From Mycobacteroides immunogenum (GTDB lineage Bacteria > Actinomycetota > Actinomycetes > Mycobacteriales > Mycobacteriaceae): a DNA stretch of 64,000 nt. Location: assembly GCF_001605725.1 (NCBI RefSeq), contig NZ_CP011530.1, forward strand, positions 2,666,001 through 2,730,000, read 5' to 3'. The translations under genes were made by a program, and so were the position numbers. The notes below the pieces were generated by a model, which worked only from the letters and a program-made list of their open reading frames with translations, was not told where the DNA came from and searched no databases. Below, in pieces: positions 25,247-35,299 of this stretch (positions within the stretch are counted from its first letter, which is position 1; the number at the start of each line of letters is the position of its first letter).

Positions 25247-25966
25247 ATGGACGACATGATCCCCAAGGCATCGGCGCAGGTTCTGGACCTCCTGGCGGGG
25301 GGAGCAGCGCAGCGCCTGCCGCGGCACCGTCACCAACTTTCCCGTGAGGATGTGCTGCAAGCGCAGCGCGCCAGGATCTCGGCGGCTGCCATAGAACTCT
25401 TTGCCGACACCGGGTATGCCGCCACCACCGTTCTGCACATCGCGCAGAGAGCCGGCGTATCCCGCAAGACCTTCTACGAGTTGTACCCCAGCAAGGAGGC
25501 GGTCTTTCTCGACACGTACCAGACGCTGGGCGCGCTGCTGAAGAAGATCGGACTGAGCGCGACAACGAGTCAGCGGCCCGCCGGAAACATCGAACAAGTG
25601 TCACGTTCGATTGCCACGCTGCTGGAGACCATGGCTGCCAATGGATCTGCGACTCGCATGTTCTATCTGGAGGCGGTGGGCGCTGGCCCACGGGTACGGA
25701 CCCGTCGCAACGCCGCGATCGACGAGTTCGTCGCGGCGATCACTCCCGGCATGCAGGAATTGCGCCGTCTGACCGACCCCCATCTTCCGCCACTGACCAG
25801 CAGACACTGTCACCTGATCGTCGCGGCGAGTATCGAGCTGATCACTGAATTCCTTGCCGACCATCAACCCGGCGATCTCGCCGCGCTCACGTCGGATCTG
25901 ACCGAGGTTGTACGCCTCATCGCAATTCCAAACCATCCAGAACAGAATCCACCCCCGAAGGGATAA
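25247..25966 (+). CDS. TetR family regulator
   Basis: A 239-residue repressor. The ATG at 25247 follows GGCGGG 10 bp after the P450 stop; the frame is open upstream within the P450 gene and that extension is rejected. The helix-turn-helix is AIELFADTGYAATTVLHIAQRAGVSRKTFYELYPSK. An N-terminal arm of about 45 residues precedes it. It lies 2 bp before the membrane-protein gene, so P450, TetR and membrane protein are probably one transcript, a second regulator in addition to the divergent one. Confidence 0.88.
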   Translation: MDDMIPKASAQVLDLLAGGAAQRLPRHRHQLSREDVLQAQRARISAAAIELFADTGYAATTVLHIAQRAGVSRKTFYELYPSKEAVFLDTYQTLGALLKKIGLSATTSQRPAGNIEQVSRSIATLLETMAANGSATRMFYLEAVGAGPRVRTRRNAAIDEFVAAITPGMQELRRLTDPHLPPLTSRHCHLIVAASIELITEFLADHQPGDLAALTSDLTEVVRLIAIPNHPEQNPPPKG

Positions 25967-25968
25967 CG

Positions 25969-26673
25969 GTGTCCAGTCGCTACACAGCACTACTCCAGAG
26001 GAATTCCCGCCTTGTCGATGCGGCAGGCATGACCGGAGCGGCGCTGGTGATAGCGGCGACATTCCTGGCGCTGTCGGTATTTCCCGACGCCTCCGCTCGC
26101 GGACAGATACGCACCTTCTACAACCACTGGTCTGCGTGGGTGCTACTCGGCCTCGTGGCGTTGACGGTGTTCTTCTTCGGACAGATCTGGTCGCTCGGCT
26201 GGCTGACCGCCGTGATACGGCGCGCCGAGGGGATAGGGCCGTACACCTGGATCACCTTCGGTGCCGAGCTGATGTTCATGACCGTGTTCAATGTGGAGAT
26301 TGGGGTATGGGCCACAGCGCATCTCCTGGCCGACCGGATCGGCGATGAAGCGCTCTACGTGCTTCACGTGGCGGGGTTCGTGATCGCCGCGCCCGTAGCA
26401 TTCGCCGGAATGGCCTATTTTGTCGCCATCATCGCGCTACAGCGGGCCACCAAAATGTTCCCCACGTACTTGGTGGTCATCGCCGCGATCGCTGTAGCGG
26501 GAAACCTATGCGCCGCAGGCGGACTGTTCACGGTGTCCGGCCCCTTCAACGCCGCCAGCGGTGTCGTTGCGATCGGTGGACCCATGATCGCTTGGAGCCT
26601 CTGGTACGGGGCCCTTCCTGGCTGGTACGTCCGACAGCAGCTGACATTGGAAAAGATTCCGACACAGCAATGA
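25969..26673 (+). CDS. Polytopic membrane protein of unknown function
   Basis: A 234-residue protein starting at GTG 25969 with GAAGG upstream. About six hydrophobic segments are visible (around 17-38, 55-80, 93-115, 125-150, 155-180 and 188-215). TFYNHWSAWVLLGL and WYGALPGWYVRQQL are notable. I do not recognise a domain. Its position behind a P450 and TetR suggests a role near the P450 substrate, but this is only context. Confidence 0.75.
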   Translation: MSSRYTALLQRNSRLVDAAGMTGAALVIAATFLALSVFPDASARGQIRTFYNHWSAWVLLGLVALTVFFFGQIWSLGWLTAVIRRAEGIGPYTWITFGAELMFMTVFNVEIGVWATAHLLADRIGDEALYVLHVAGFVIAAPVAFAGMAYFVAIIALQRATKMFPTYLVVIAAIAVAGNLCAAGGLFTVSGPFNAASGVVAIGGPMIAWSLWYGALPGWYVRQQLTLEKIPTQQ

Positions 26674-26681
26674 GCGACGGG

Positions 26682-26721
26682 TACTACCGCAGGTAGTAAT
26701 TACGTACTACCCTTCGTAGTA
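26682..26721. promoter_or_regulatory. Two tandem TACTAC palindromes before the orphan QcrB paralog
   Basis: TACTACC-N3-GGTAGTA at 26682-26698 and TACTAC-N5-GTAGTA at 26705-26721 are two 17-bp dyads with a 23-bp pitch. They lie 31-70 bp upstream of the cytochrome b start, the position of a promoter-proximal operator. The regulator is unknown; a BlaI/CopY-like or other winged-helix dimer is a guess. Confidence 0.75.
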
Positions 26722-26751
26722 GGCACAAAGTCTCTTCCCTAGGGAGCAGCT

Positions 26752-28332
26752 ATGGGTCAAGCAACGAAGCTTGCAGGTGCGGTCGATTCGCGCTATCACG
26801 CGTCATCGGGGCTGCGAAGACAGCTGAACAAGGTCTTCCCGGCGCATTGGTCGTTTCTGCTGGGCGAGATCGCGCTGTATAGCTTTGTGGTGCTGCTGAT
26901 CTCGGGTATCTACCTGGCGCTCTTCTTTGACCCCTCGATGGCCGAGGTCACCTACAACGGCGTGTACCAACCGTTACGTGGCACGCCGATGTCCAAGGCA
27001 TACGAGGCGACCCTGAACATCAGCTTCGAGGTGCGTGGCGGGCTGTTTGTGCGCCAGATCCATCACTGGGCGGCGCTGATGTTCGCCGCCTCGATCGTGG
27101 TGCACCTGGCGCGTATCTTCTTTACGGGGGCATTCCGTCGTCCGCGCGAGGCCAACTGGGCCATCGGCTCGGTGCTGCTGATTCTTGCCATGGCAGAGGG
27201 ATTCGCGGGCTATTCGTTGCCCGATGACTTGCTATCCGGAACGGGGCTTCGGGTGGTTACCCAGGGCATGATGTCGCTGCCGATCATCGGCACCTGGCTG
27301 CACTGGGCTCTGTTCGGGGGCGATTTTCCCGGGAACATCATCTTGCCAAGGCTTTACGCCCTGCACGTGCTTCTCGTTCCCGCCATCATGATCGCGCTTA
27401 TCGCCGTGCACCTTGCTCTTGTCTGGTATCAGAAGCACACCCAATTTCCGGGTCCGCGCCGCGCCGAATCGAATGTCGTTGGGGTACGGATAGTTCCGGT
27501 GTTCGCGCTGAAATCCGGTGCTCTCTTCGCACTCGTGACGGCCATCCTGGCGTTGATGGGCGGTCTGTTGCAGATCAATCCGGTCTGGAATCTTGGCCCG
27601 TACAAGCCATCTCAGGTGGCGGCTGGGTCGCCGCCGGACATCTACCTGATGTGGACCGACGGCCTGCTGCGGCTCGTCCCGAATTGGGAACTGTACATAC
27701 TCGGCCACACCGTGCCCGCGGTGCTGCGGGGAGTGCTGGGCATCATGGCGGCATTCGCGGTGATCATCGCCTGGCCCTGTCTGGAGAGGCGCTTCACCGG
27801 TGACGACGCTCACCACAATCTGCTGCAGCGTCCGCGTGACGCCCCGGTGCGCACAGCCATTGGGGCATCGGCCTTTTCGCTCTACTTCTTGCTGACGCTG
27901 TCGTGCATGAACGACATCATCGCGCTGAAGTTCCACATCTCGCTGAACGCGACCACGTGGATCGGCCGTATCGGCATGGTCATCTTGCCCGCGGTGGTCT
28001 ACTACATCGCCTACCGGTGGGCCATCGGCCTGCAGCGCAGCGACCGCGCGGTCCTGGAGCACGGCATCGAGACCGGCATCATCAAGCGTCTGCCGCACGG
28101 CGAGTACATCGAAATCCACCAGCCGCTGGCCGGTGTCGATGAGCACGGCCACGCGATCCCGCTGGAATACCAGGGCGCACCGGTGCCCCAGCGCATGAAC
28201 AAGCTGGGCTCCGCCGGCGCACCCGGTACCGGCTCGTTCCTGTTCGCCGACCCCACCGAAGAACAACACGCACTGGCCGAAGCCGACGATGCCGCCGCGC
28301 GGGCGGAATGTGCCGCACTGCGGGCAAGATAG
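26752..28332 (+). CDS. Cytochrome b subunit of the bc complex, QcrB paralog (orphan)
   Basis: A 526-residue actinobacterial-type cytochrome b. Haem-ligand histidines are in [22 protein letters not shown] and in [23 protein letters not shown]. The quinol-site PxWExY equivalent is PNWELY, and the long C-terminal tail ([22 protein letters not shown]) is typical of mycobacterial QcrB. No qcrA, qcrC or ctaE gene is nearby, so this is likely a second copy separate from the main qcrCAB locus. It may replace QcrB under special conditions. ATG 26752 has GGGAG upstream. Tandem palindromes upstream suggest inducible control. Confidence 0.92.
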   Translation: MGQATKLAGAVDSRYHASSGLRRQLNKVFPAHWSFLLGEIALYSFVVLLISGIYLALFFDPSMAEVTYNGVYQPLRGTPMSKAYEATLNISFEVRGGLFVRQIHHWAALMFAASIVVHLARIFFTGAFRRPREANWAIGSVLLILAMAEGFAGYSLPDDLLSGTGLRVVTQGMMSLPIIGTWLHWALFGGDFPGNIILPRLYALHVLLVPAIMIALIAVHLALVWYQKHTQFPGPRRAESNVVGVRIVPVFALKSGALFALVTAILALMGGLLQINPVWNLGPYKPSQVAAGSPPDIYLMWTDGLLRLVPNWELYILGHTVPAVLRGVLGIMAAFAVIIAWPCLERRFTGDDAHHNLLQRPRDAPVRTAIGASAFSLYFLLTLSCMNDIIALKFHISLNATTWIGRIGMVILPAVVYYIAYRWAIGLQRSDRAVLEHGIETGIIKRLPHGEYIEIHQPLAGVDEHGHAIPLEYQGAPVPQRMNKLGSAGAPGTGSFLFADPTEEQHALAEADDAAARAECAALRAR

Positions 28333-28386
28333 CCGCAGCCGCATCGGTCGGTCTTCTAGGCAACCGGCATGCAGTACCGTCGAGTC

Positions 28387-28770
28387 ATGTCGCAGCGTTT
28401 GCGTGTGGTGGGTACTGCGCTCCTTGCGCTGGCACTCATCGGTTGCACGGAGCCTTCGCCGGCACGTGCCACCATCGCCCAGTGCAACCTTTCGGAGCTT
28501 CCATCAGAGGCCACCGGAACCGTGGACCTCATTCATGCCGGCGGGCCGTTCCCGTACCCGCGCAATGACGGCGTCGTTTTCCAGAATCGCGAGAGGGTGC
28601 TGCCGTCGGAGCCTCGTGGCTACTACCACGAGTACACGGTCCGCACGCCGGGCAGCAAGACGCGGGGCACGCGGCGCATCATCACCGGCGGCAACCCGCT
28701 GAACGATCCGCCACACGTCTACTACACGGGCGATCACTACGAGTCATTCTGTGAGGTGGAAGGCGCATGA
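28387..28770 (+). CDS. Exported guanyl-specific ribonuclease (barnase/RNase Sa family), putative lipoprotein
   Basis: A 127-residue RNase N1/T1-type protein. Signal MSQRLRVVGTALLALALIGC has a lipobox (LIGC), so it is probably anchored outside the membrane. The mature part carries the family core: LIHAGGPFPYPRNDG, YYHEYTV (catalytic Glu), RGTRRII (Arg) and DHYESF (His). The alternative start at 28369 adds six residues. Its stop overlaps the barstar gene by ATGA, forming a toxin/inhibitor pair. In this family the RNase is exported and barstar protects the cytoplasm. Confidence 0.9.
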   Translation: MSQRLRVVGTALLALALIGCTEPSPARATIAQCNLSELPSEATGTVDLIHAGGPFPYPRNDGVVFQNRERVLPSEPRGYYHEYTVRTPGSKTRGTRRIITGGNPLNDPPHVYYTGDHYESFCEVEGA

Positions 28771-29057
28771 AGACCTACGTTGTCGATGGCTCTCGTGTTC
28801 GCACCCGGGCAGACTTCTTCACCGAACTCGGACGTGCGGTCAACGGGCCCGGCGGCTACTTCGGCAGCAATCTCGACGCCCTCGTCGACTGCCTGCGCGG
28901 GGGATTCGGTACTCCCGAAGATGAACCATTCCGATTTGTGCTGCGCGATGCCGTCCGCATCAAGTCGGCCGTGGGGAAGAAGGACTGGGCGACCATCGAG
29001 GAGATCTTCGAAGAGGCCGGGGTCGCGCTGACGGCACAGCCGGCATCGGAGTCCTAG
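28767..29057 (+). CDS. Barstar family ribonuclease inhibitor
   Basis: A 96-residue barstar: YVVDGSRVRTRADFFTELGRAV, then YFGSNLDALVDCLRGGFG (the canonical GxNLDALxDxL inhibitor motif) and a central strand FRFVLRDA. No signal peptide, so it is cytoplasmic. ATG 28767 overlaps the RNase stop, giving translational coupling so that inhibitor is made whenever toxin is. Its presence strongly supports the RNase call. Confidence 0.93.
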   Translation: MKTYVVDGSRVRTRADFFTELGRAVNGPGGYFGSNLDALVDCLRGGFGTPEDEPFRFVLRDAVRIKSAVGKKDWATIEEIFEEAGVALTAQPASES

Positions 29058-29066
29058 CCCCCGAAT

Positions 29067-29122
29067 CGAATGCGAGCCCGACGCGAGAATTCGGTCTGAA
29101 ACTCGCGTCAGGCTCGCACTCG
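29067..29122. terminator. Long hairpin between convergent barstar and katG genes
   Basis: Bases 29067-29087 pair with 29102-29122 over 21 positions with two mismatches, around a 14-nt loop. It fills the 70-bp gap between two convergent stops, as a bidirectional terminator would. No U-tract. Confidence 0.75.
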
Positions 29123-29127
29123 AATGG

Positions 29128-31380
<2,253 letters not shown>

Positions 31381-31839
31381 TCACGTGTGTGATCCCGAAA
31401 TTCGCGATGCGGCTTCCCGGGAAGCGCAGTCGGGGCATAGGCCCCAGTAGATGACTTCCGCCTCTTCGAGGATGAAGCCGTTGTGATCCGATGGGGTGAG
31501 GCAGGGGGCGGCACCGACTGCGCAGTCGACGTCTGAGATGACGCCGCAGGAGCGGCATACCGCGTGGTGGTGGTTGTCGCCGACCCGCGATTCGTACCGT
31601 GCGACGGAGCCGGAAGGCTGAATCTTGCGTATCAGGCCTGCGGAGGTCAGTGCTGCCAGGACGTCGTAAACGGCCTGGCGCGACACCTCGGGCAGCCCTG
31701 TCCTGACGACACCGAAAACTGTCTCGGTATCGGCGTGCGGGTTCGCTTCCACGGCTTCCAGCACGGCGACCCGGGGCCGGGTCACGCGCAGATCGGCCGT
31801 GCGCAGCAGCGCCGCGTACTCATCCGATGTGAAGGCCAT
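31381..31839 (-). CDS. furA: Ferric uptake regulator family repressor FurA
   Basis: A 152-residue Fur-family protein with a winged-helix N-terminus (LRVTRPRVAVLEAVEANPHADTETVF), the metal-site HHH in GDNHHHAVCRSC, and two CxxC zinc motifs (CRSC and CPDC). It represses its own operon with katG. Just upstream, 31861-31875 holds the imperfect dyad CTGGA-N5-TCCAG, and an ATACT-type -10 lies about 6 bp before ATG 31839, so the transcript may be leaderless, as in M. tuberculosis. Confidence 0.95.
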   Translation of the reverse strand: MAFTSDEYAALLRTADLRVTRPRVAVLEAVEANPHADTETVFGVVRTGLPEVSRQAVYDVLAALTSAGLIRKIQPSGSVARYESRVGDNHHHAVCRSCGVISDVDCAVGAAPCLTPSDHNGFILEEAEVIYWGLCPDCASREAASRISGSHT

Positions 31840-31844
31840 GCGGC

Positions 31845-31875
31845 CAGTATGCCCAATTATCTGGAATGAATCCAG
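31845..31875 (-). promoter_or_regulatory. furA promoter and FurA-box candidate
   Basis: On the minus strand a CATACT -10-like hexamer ends 6 bp before the furA ATG. A dyad CTGGA (31861-31865)/TCCAG (31871-31875) covers the spacer and -35 region, the position of the FurA site in other mycobacteria. Weak motifs; support comes mainly from the furA-katG context. Confidence 0.4.
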
Positions 31876-31959
31876 GAAATGCGAAAAACAGTTGATCGGG
31901 CAGGGAAGATGCGCCCGACCTGCGGGAAGTGCCCGAAAGGGGGCGCCAATGGGCGGCGA

Positions 31960-32367
31960 TTACCTCGCCGACATCGTTTCTATGACGCCGCCGAGCAGTC
32001 GGCGCAGCTGGACGCGATCCCGCTCTGTCATGTTTGCGAGAACTTCTTCGTCGTCCTCGCGCAGCGTCGCGTCGGCACGCTCGAAGAGCTTCCGGCCCTT
32101 GGCGGTCAACTCGGTGGTCAGCACCCTGGCGTCGGCTTGTCGGCGTGAACGATGGACCAGGCCTGCCTCTTCGAGTGAACGCTGAACCAGGCTTACCGCT
32201 TGCGGGGTGATGCGAAGCTCCGCGGCAATCTCCACGTTGGATATCCCTGGCTGCGCGGACAGTACGGCCAGGCATTCCATTTGTGGAACGGTTACCCCGA
32301 AGTCGCGCACGATCACCGAGGCTCGTGACCACAGCAGTCGGTAGATCTGAGACACCAGGATGCCCAT
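31960..32367 (-). CDS. MarR family regulator
   Basis: A 135-residue MarR protein with a winged helix: MECLAVLSAQPGISNVEIAAELRITPQAVSLVQRSLEEAGLVHRSRRQADAR. Start 32367 is preferred because GAGGA lies 7 nt upstream; the longer start at 32391 has no ribosome site and its codon overlaps the dyad at 32391-32406. The furA start is 120 bp downstream of its stop. The gene stands alone and its target is not evident beyond itself. Confidence 0.85.
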   Translation of the reverse strand: MGILVSQIYRLLWSRASVIVRDFGVTVPQMECLAVLSAQPGISNVEIAAELRITPQAVSLVQRSLEEAGLVHRSRRQADARVLTTELTAKGRKLFERADATLREDDEEVLANMTERDRVQLRRLLGGVIETMSAR

Positions 32368-32390
32368 GGGAGATTCCTCGTATGTGCTCA

Positions 32391-32406
32391 TACTGCGCTT
32401 ACAGTA
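32391..32406. promoter_or_regulatory. MarR operator candidate TACTG-N6-CAGTA
   Basis: A 5-bp dyad with 6-bp spacing, upstream of the MarR start at 32367, overlapping a TACTGT -10-like hexamer on the minus strand. Typical autoregulatory placement, but short arms. Confidence 0.4.
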
Positions 32407-32538
32407 GCGGACTTCACCGATGTTCCACTGTCCTCAGTGGCGTGGGACAGTGGCGTGTCGCCTGCCGGCTCGCGCCAATTCATCAGTGCATCAAGCACAT
32501 TGATCAACACCCTTGATGGGTGTGCGGCCCCTAGGGGA

Positions 32539-33204
32539 TCAGGACGGCTGAGCGCCGGGAGCCCGCACCACCATGGGGACCGCGGGGAAGTAGGCCGCCA
32601 TCACTGATCGCGATTTGCGCAAAGCCGCTGTGCCGTAACCCTTCTTCCGATGATCTGGGTGAACCCAGATCCGGACGTTGACCTCGCCGTCGATCAGCTC
32701 ACCGAAGACCATGCCCACCTTGCTGGGCCCTTCCACCGCGACGAACCAGGCCGCTTCTTCATCGTCGATACGGGCCAGCGCCGCCCGCAACTCATCTTCT
32801 AGAACGCCCGCCGGTGCGCGAGATCCATCACCGGCCTCGCCTACCTCTTCGGTGCGCGCCGCGAAGATGTCGGCATCGGTGCTGCCGGAGAATGGGCGCA
32901 GCTCCAGGCTGTCTCCCGAGCTCGCGGGGCGCTCCATGAGTGTGAAAGTGAGCTGGCTGTTGAGGTCTTCAAGCTCTACGGCGTTCTTGCGGCGCTCATC
33001 CTTGGTCAGCTTGTCGAATGACATGCCCATGACCGCTTCGCCGCCCAAGTGCGACGTGCCCAGCAGGGTGGCGATCGCCTCGATGGCGCTCTTTCGGTCA
33101 TCGGCTTCCACAATCAGGTCAAGCACTTCGTGACGCCGTTCGAACGCACTCGTGAGTGCATCGGCAATCTCGCGACGGGTGGCAAGGCGATCGTGATCGG
33201 TCAT
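32539..33204 (-). CDS. GNAT acetyltransferase with an N-terminal GyrA-like helical segment
   Basis: A 221-residue two-part protein. Residues about 22-85 (HEVLDLIVEADDRKSAIEA, then LGTSHLGGEAVMGMSFDKLT, then ERRKNAVELEDL) closely follow the DNA gyrase A/ParC segment that joins the core to the coiled-coil tower (EVIALIRAS..., AQAILDM, LERQ). Residues about 100-215 look like a GNAT domain with motif A VHPDHRKKGYGTAAL (181-195). The substrate is unknown. The gyrase-like part suggests interaction with gyrase or a shared helical dimer, but this is inference. No operon partner. Confidence 0.75.
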   Translation of the reverse strand: MTDHDRLATRREIADALTSAFERRHEVLDLIVEADDRKSAIEAIATLLGTSHLGGEAVMGMSFDKLTKDERRKNAVELEDLNSQLTFTLMERPASSGDSLELRPFSGSTDADIFAARTEEVGEAGDGSRAPAGVLEDELRAALARIDDEEAAWFVAVEGPSKVGMVFGELIDGEVNVRIWVHPDHRKKGYGTAALRKSRSVMAAYFPAVPMVVRAPGAQPS

Positions 33205-33447
33205 GGCGCCAGCCTACGGCGGGTGGGCCAGTGGCGCTCAGGAAACGTTGAGTACAAAGGTTGACTAATTCGCGCGGGCGCGCAGTGTCACCGTTCGGTC
33301 ACGGTACGACAACTCATTGGCCATGTCGCAGAACCCAATTGGGATCTGCGAGCGGGCGGCGGTACAAATGATCTTGGTGGTCATCGCCGGCCGGAAGGAA
33401 CCACCCGGGAGTCAGAGAATCCGCGGCCGGAGAGAAGCGACAATCGA

Positions 33448-34011
33448 ATGAAACGCACCCTCGCCGCCATGGTCGGCATCGCCCTATTGCTCGCCACCCC
33501 CGGGTTGGCGTCCGCTGATGTCCCGCGGAGCCCTGTGGATAGACAGCAGGTCATCAACGCGGTGATCGCGAGGGGACTCGCGCAACGTGGCGTGCCCTAT
33601 ACCTATGGCGGAGGCAACACCGACGGCCCCACCACCAGTACCGACACCTCGCCCGCCGCGCCGGCCTCGGCCGATGCGACGACGAGCCTGCTCGGGCTGA
33701 TCCCCGCCCCGGTCGCCGCACCCACTCCGAAGGTTCCGGGATTCGACGCCTCGGGCCTGATGGTGTACTCGTATGCGGCCGCCGGCGTGAAGCTGCCTCG
33801 CCGGTCCGGTGACCAGTACAACGTTGGTCGCAAAATCCTTCCGGCGCAGGCCCTTCCGGGTGATCTCATCTTCTACGGACCCGACGGGACACAGAGCGTG
33901 ACCATGTTCCTGGGAAACAACCTGATGCTGGAGGCGTCTGAACCCGCCGTGCAGGTCTCGCAGGTTCGCTTCAACGACATGGCCCCGTACCTGGTGCGTG
34001 TGATCGACTGA
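33448..34011 (+). CDS. ripD: RipD-like NlpC/P60 protein with an inactivated catalytic site
   Basis: A 187-residue exported protein with a Sec signal (MKRTLAAMVGIALLLATPGL, cleavage near ASA-DV). An NlpC/P60 domain follows a Ser/Thr/Pro/Ala-rich linker (about 60-95). The catalytic Cys is replaced by A101 in FDASGLMVYSYA and the expected His by S150 in DGTQSVTMFLGN, the same pattern as M. tuberculosis RipD, which binds peptidoglycan without cutting it. The 243-bp upstream gap is free of genes. It probably acts as a cell-wall binding or regulatory protein. Confidence 0.88.
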   Translation: MKRTLAAMVGIALLLATPGLASADVPRSPVDRQQVINAVIARGLAQRGVPYTYGGGNTDGPTTSTDTSPAAPASADATTSLLGLIPAPVAAPTPKVPGFDASGLMVYSYAAAGVKLPRRSGDQYNVGRKILPAQALPGDLIFYGPDGTQSVTMFLGNNLMLEASEPAVQVSQVRFNDMAPYLVRVID

Positions 34012-34037
34012 TCGCCGACTGTCGGGCTTCTGCGCGG

Positions 34038-34484
34038 TCAGCGTTCGCGCAGAAGCTCGTCAATCCGGTCCAGCACCGCGGGCCATCCGACAAGGCACAA
34101 CTGCCGGAACCGCATCTGATCGGTGTCGGCAGGCTGGAAACCGGTGGCATCGACCATCAGCCGGGTGCCCCTCGGATCTGGATTCAGCGTCCAGCACGAG
34201 TCGATGGAGATCGACCCGTCCCGGGTTGTCATCCGGTATGCCAACAGCTCATCGTCGACCACCTTGGTGAAGCTACCGTCGATCTCGCCCACGAAACCGC
34301 TTCCCATGAACGGGAAGACGCTGAACGAAAAGGTAAGTCCAGTCTCATATCTCGCAGTCTCGAAATCTTTGATCCACTGCCCGAATAGATGCGGTGAGAC
34401 AAGGATCGACCAGACCCGGTGAGCCGGATAAGGGTAGTGATGATCGAACTTGACAGTCGTGAGGTCCCCAACCTGCTCCGTCAC
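34038..34484 (-). CDS. SRPBCC family protein
   Basis: A 148-residue START-like protein started at GTG 34484 with AAAGGTG upstream; the longer frame from 34589 overlaps the divergent FhuF-like gene region and lacks a ribosome site. Typical features: YPYPAHRVWSILVSPHLFGQWIKDFE near the N-terminus, then SGFVGEIDGSFTKVVDDELLAYRM and a C-terminal amphipathic helix. The ligand is unknown. It is divergent from the FhuF-like gene. Confidence 0.78.
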   Translation of the reverse strand: MTEQVGDLTTVKFDHHYPYPAHRVWSILVSPHLFGQWIKDFETARYETGLTFSFSVFPFMGSGFVGEIDGSFTKVVDDELLAYRMTTRDGSISIDSCWTLNPDPRGTRLMVDATGFQPADTDQMRFRQLCLVGWPAVLDRIDELLRER

Positions 34485-34595
34485 CCAAATACACCTTTCG
34501 TGCGCACCACCCACCAAGCGAGCCGACGCACAACAACCTAATCCGAATGCCCCGCCCGCGCGTGATCTTGATCGTGCTGGTGGCATCATCGGCCT

Positions 34596-35294
34596 GTGAG
34601 CGCGGTGGACCAGTCAGCCTTCGGCCCCTTCTTCACCGTCCAGACACATGTCGCGGGGGAGAAGCCCGAACCTCCGTGGCGGTTCTTGTCGGACCTGGCC
34701 GATGGGTCGGGCGCGCTACGGGATCGGATCGAGGCTGTCCGGCGCAATCTCGCCGACCGTGTCGCGAAAAGCCCGGACGGGGTCGATCTGCGAGTTGCGG
34801 CCTCGGTCACCCATCTCGGCGTGATCGCGCGTGTCATCGCGCCGACCATTGCCGCCGTAGTGACCGGTGGCCCGCGCATCTCGCTAAAACTGAACGACGT
34901 GTGGTGGCAGGATCAATTGGGCGGCCCGTTTCCGCTATCCGTACTGCAGCAGCAAGTCGGCGAACGAGAAGCTGGGGACAACGGCCTCGGGTCTGCCGTG
35001 GAATCGGTGACACAGTGTGTGCTCGACGAGACCGGGGTAAGTGACCGTGTGCTGTGGGGAAACGTCGGATCGTCCGCCAACAGCGCGGCCCGGCTTATCG
35101 GCGCGGCACGGCCCGACCTGAGCGACGCCGCTCATGAGGCCGCGAACAGCTATCTGCGCGACGTGCGTGTCGATGGCGGAGCGTTGCGGGCCGGGCCGGC
35201 CTTTCGCCGGCGCAGCTGTTGCCTCATCTACCAGCTCACCGACGATCGCTCGGCGGTATGCGGTGACTGCGTTCTGGAGCCGATGACCGACTGA
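34596..35294 (+). CDS. FhuF-like ferric-siderophore reductase family protein
   Basis: A 232-residue protein with the FhuF-type C-terminal [2Fe-2S] motif: C208, C209, C222 and C225 (CC-x12-C-x2-C) in SCCLIYQLTDDRSAVCGDC. FhuF proteins reduce ferric iron bound to siderophores at the cytoplasmic face. It starts at GTG 34596. Upstream, AACCTAA near 34530 matches only one half of an iron box. It fits the iron theme of the region at 40-53 kb but is not in that operon. Confidence 0.82.
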   Translation: MSAVDQSAFGPFFTVQTHVAGEKPEPPWRFLSDLADGSGALRDRIEAVRRNLADRVAKSPDGVDLRVAASVTHLGVIARVIAPTIAAVVTGGPRISLKLNDVWWQDQLGGPFPLSVLQQQVGEREAGDNGLGSAVESVTQCVLDETGVSDRVLWGNVGSSANSAARLIGAARPDLSDAAHEAANSYLRDVRVDGGALRAGPAFRRRSCCLIYQLTDDRSAVCGDCVLEPMTD

Positions 35295-35299
35295 ACCTG

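Noticed and set aside
33205..33447. Possible c-di-AMP (ydaO-type) riboswitch upstream of ripD
   Set aside because: Only a 6-bp CCGGCC/GGCCGG pairing with a 32-nt loop is visible; I cannot match the conserved ydaO core.
34485..34595. Iron box before the FhuF-like gene
   Set aside because: Only one half-site (AACCTAA) is present; the left half does not match.
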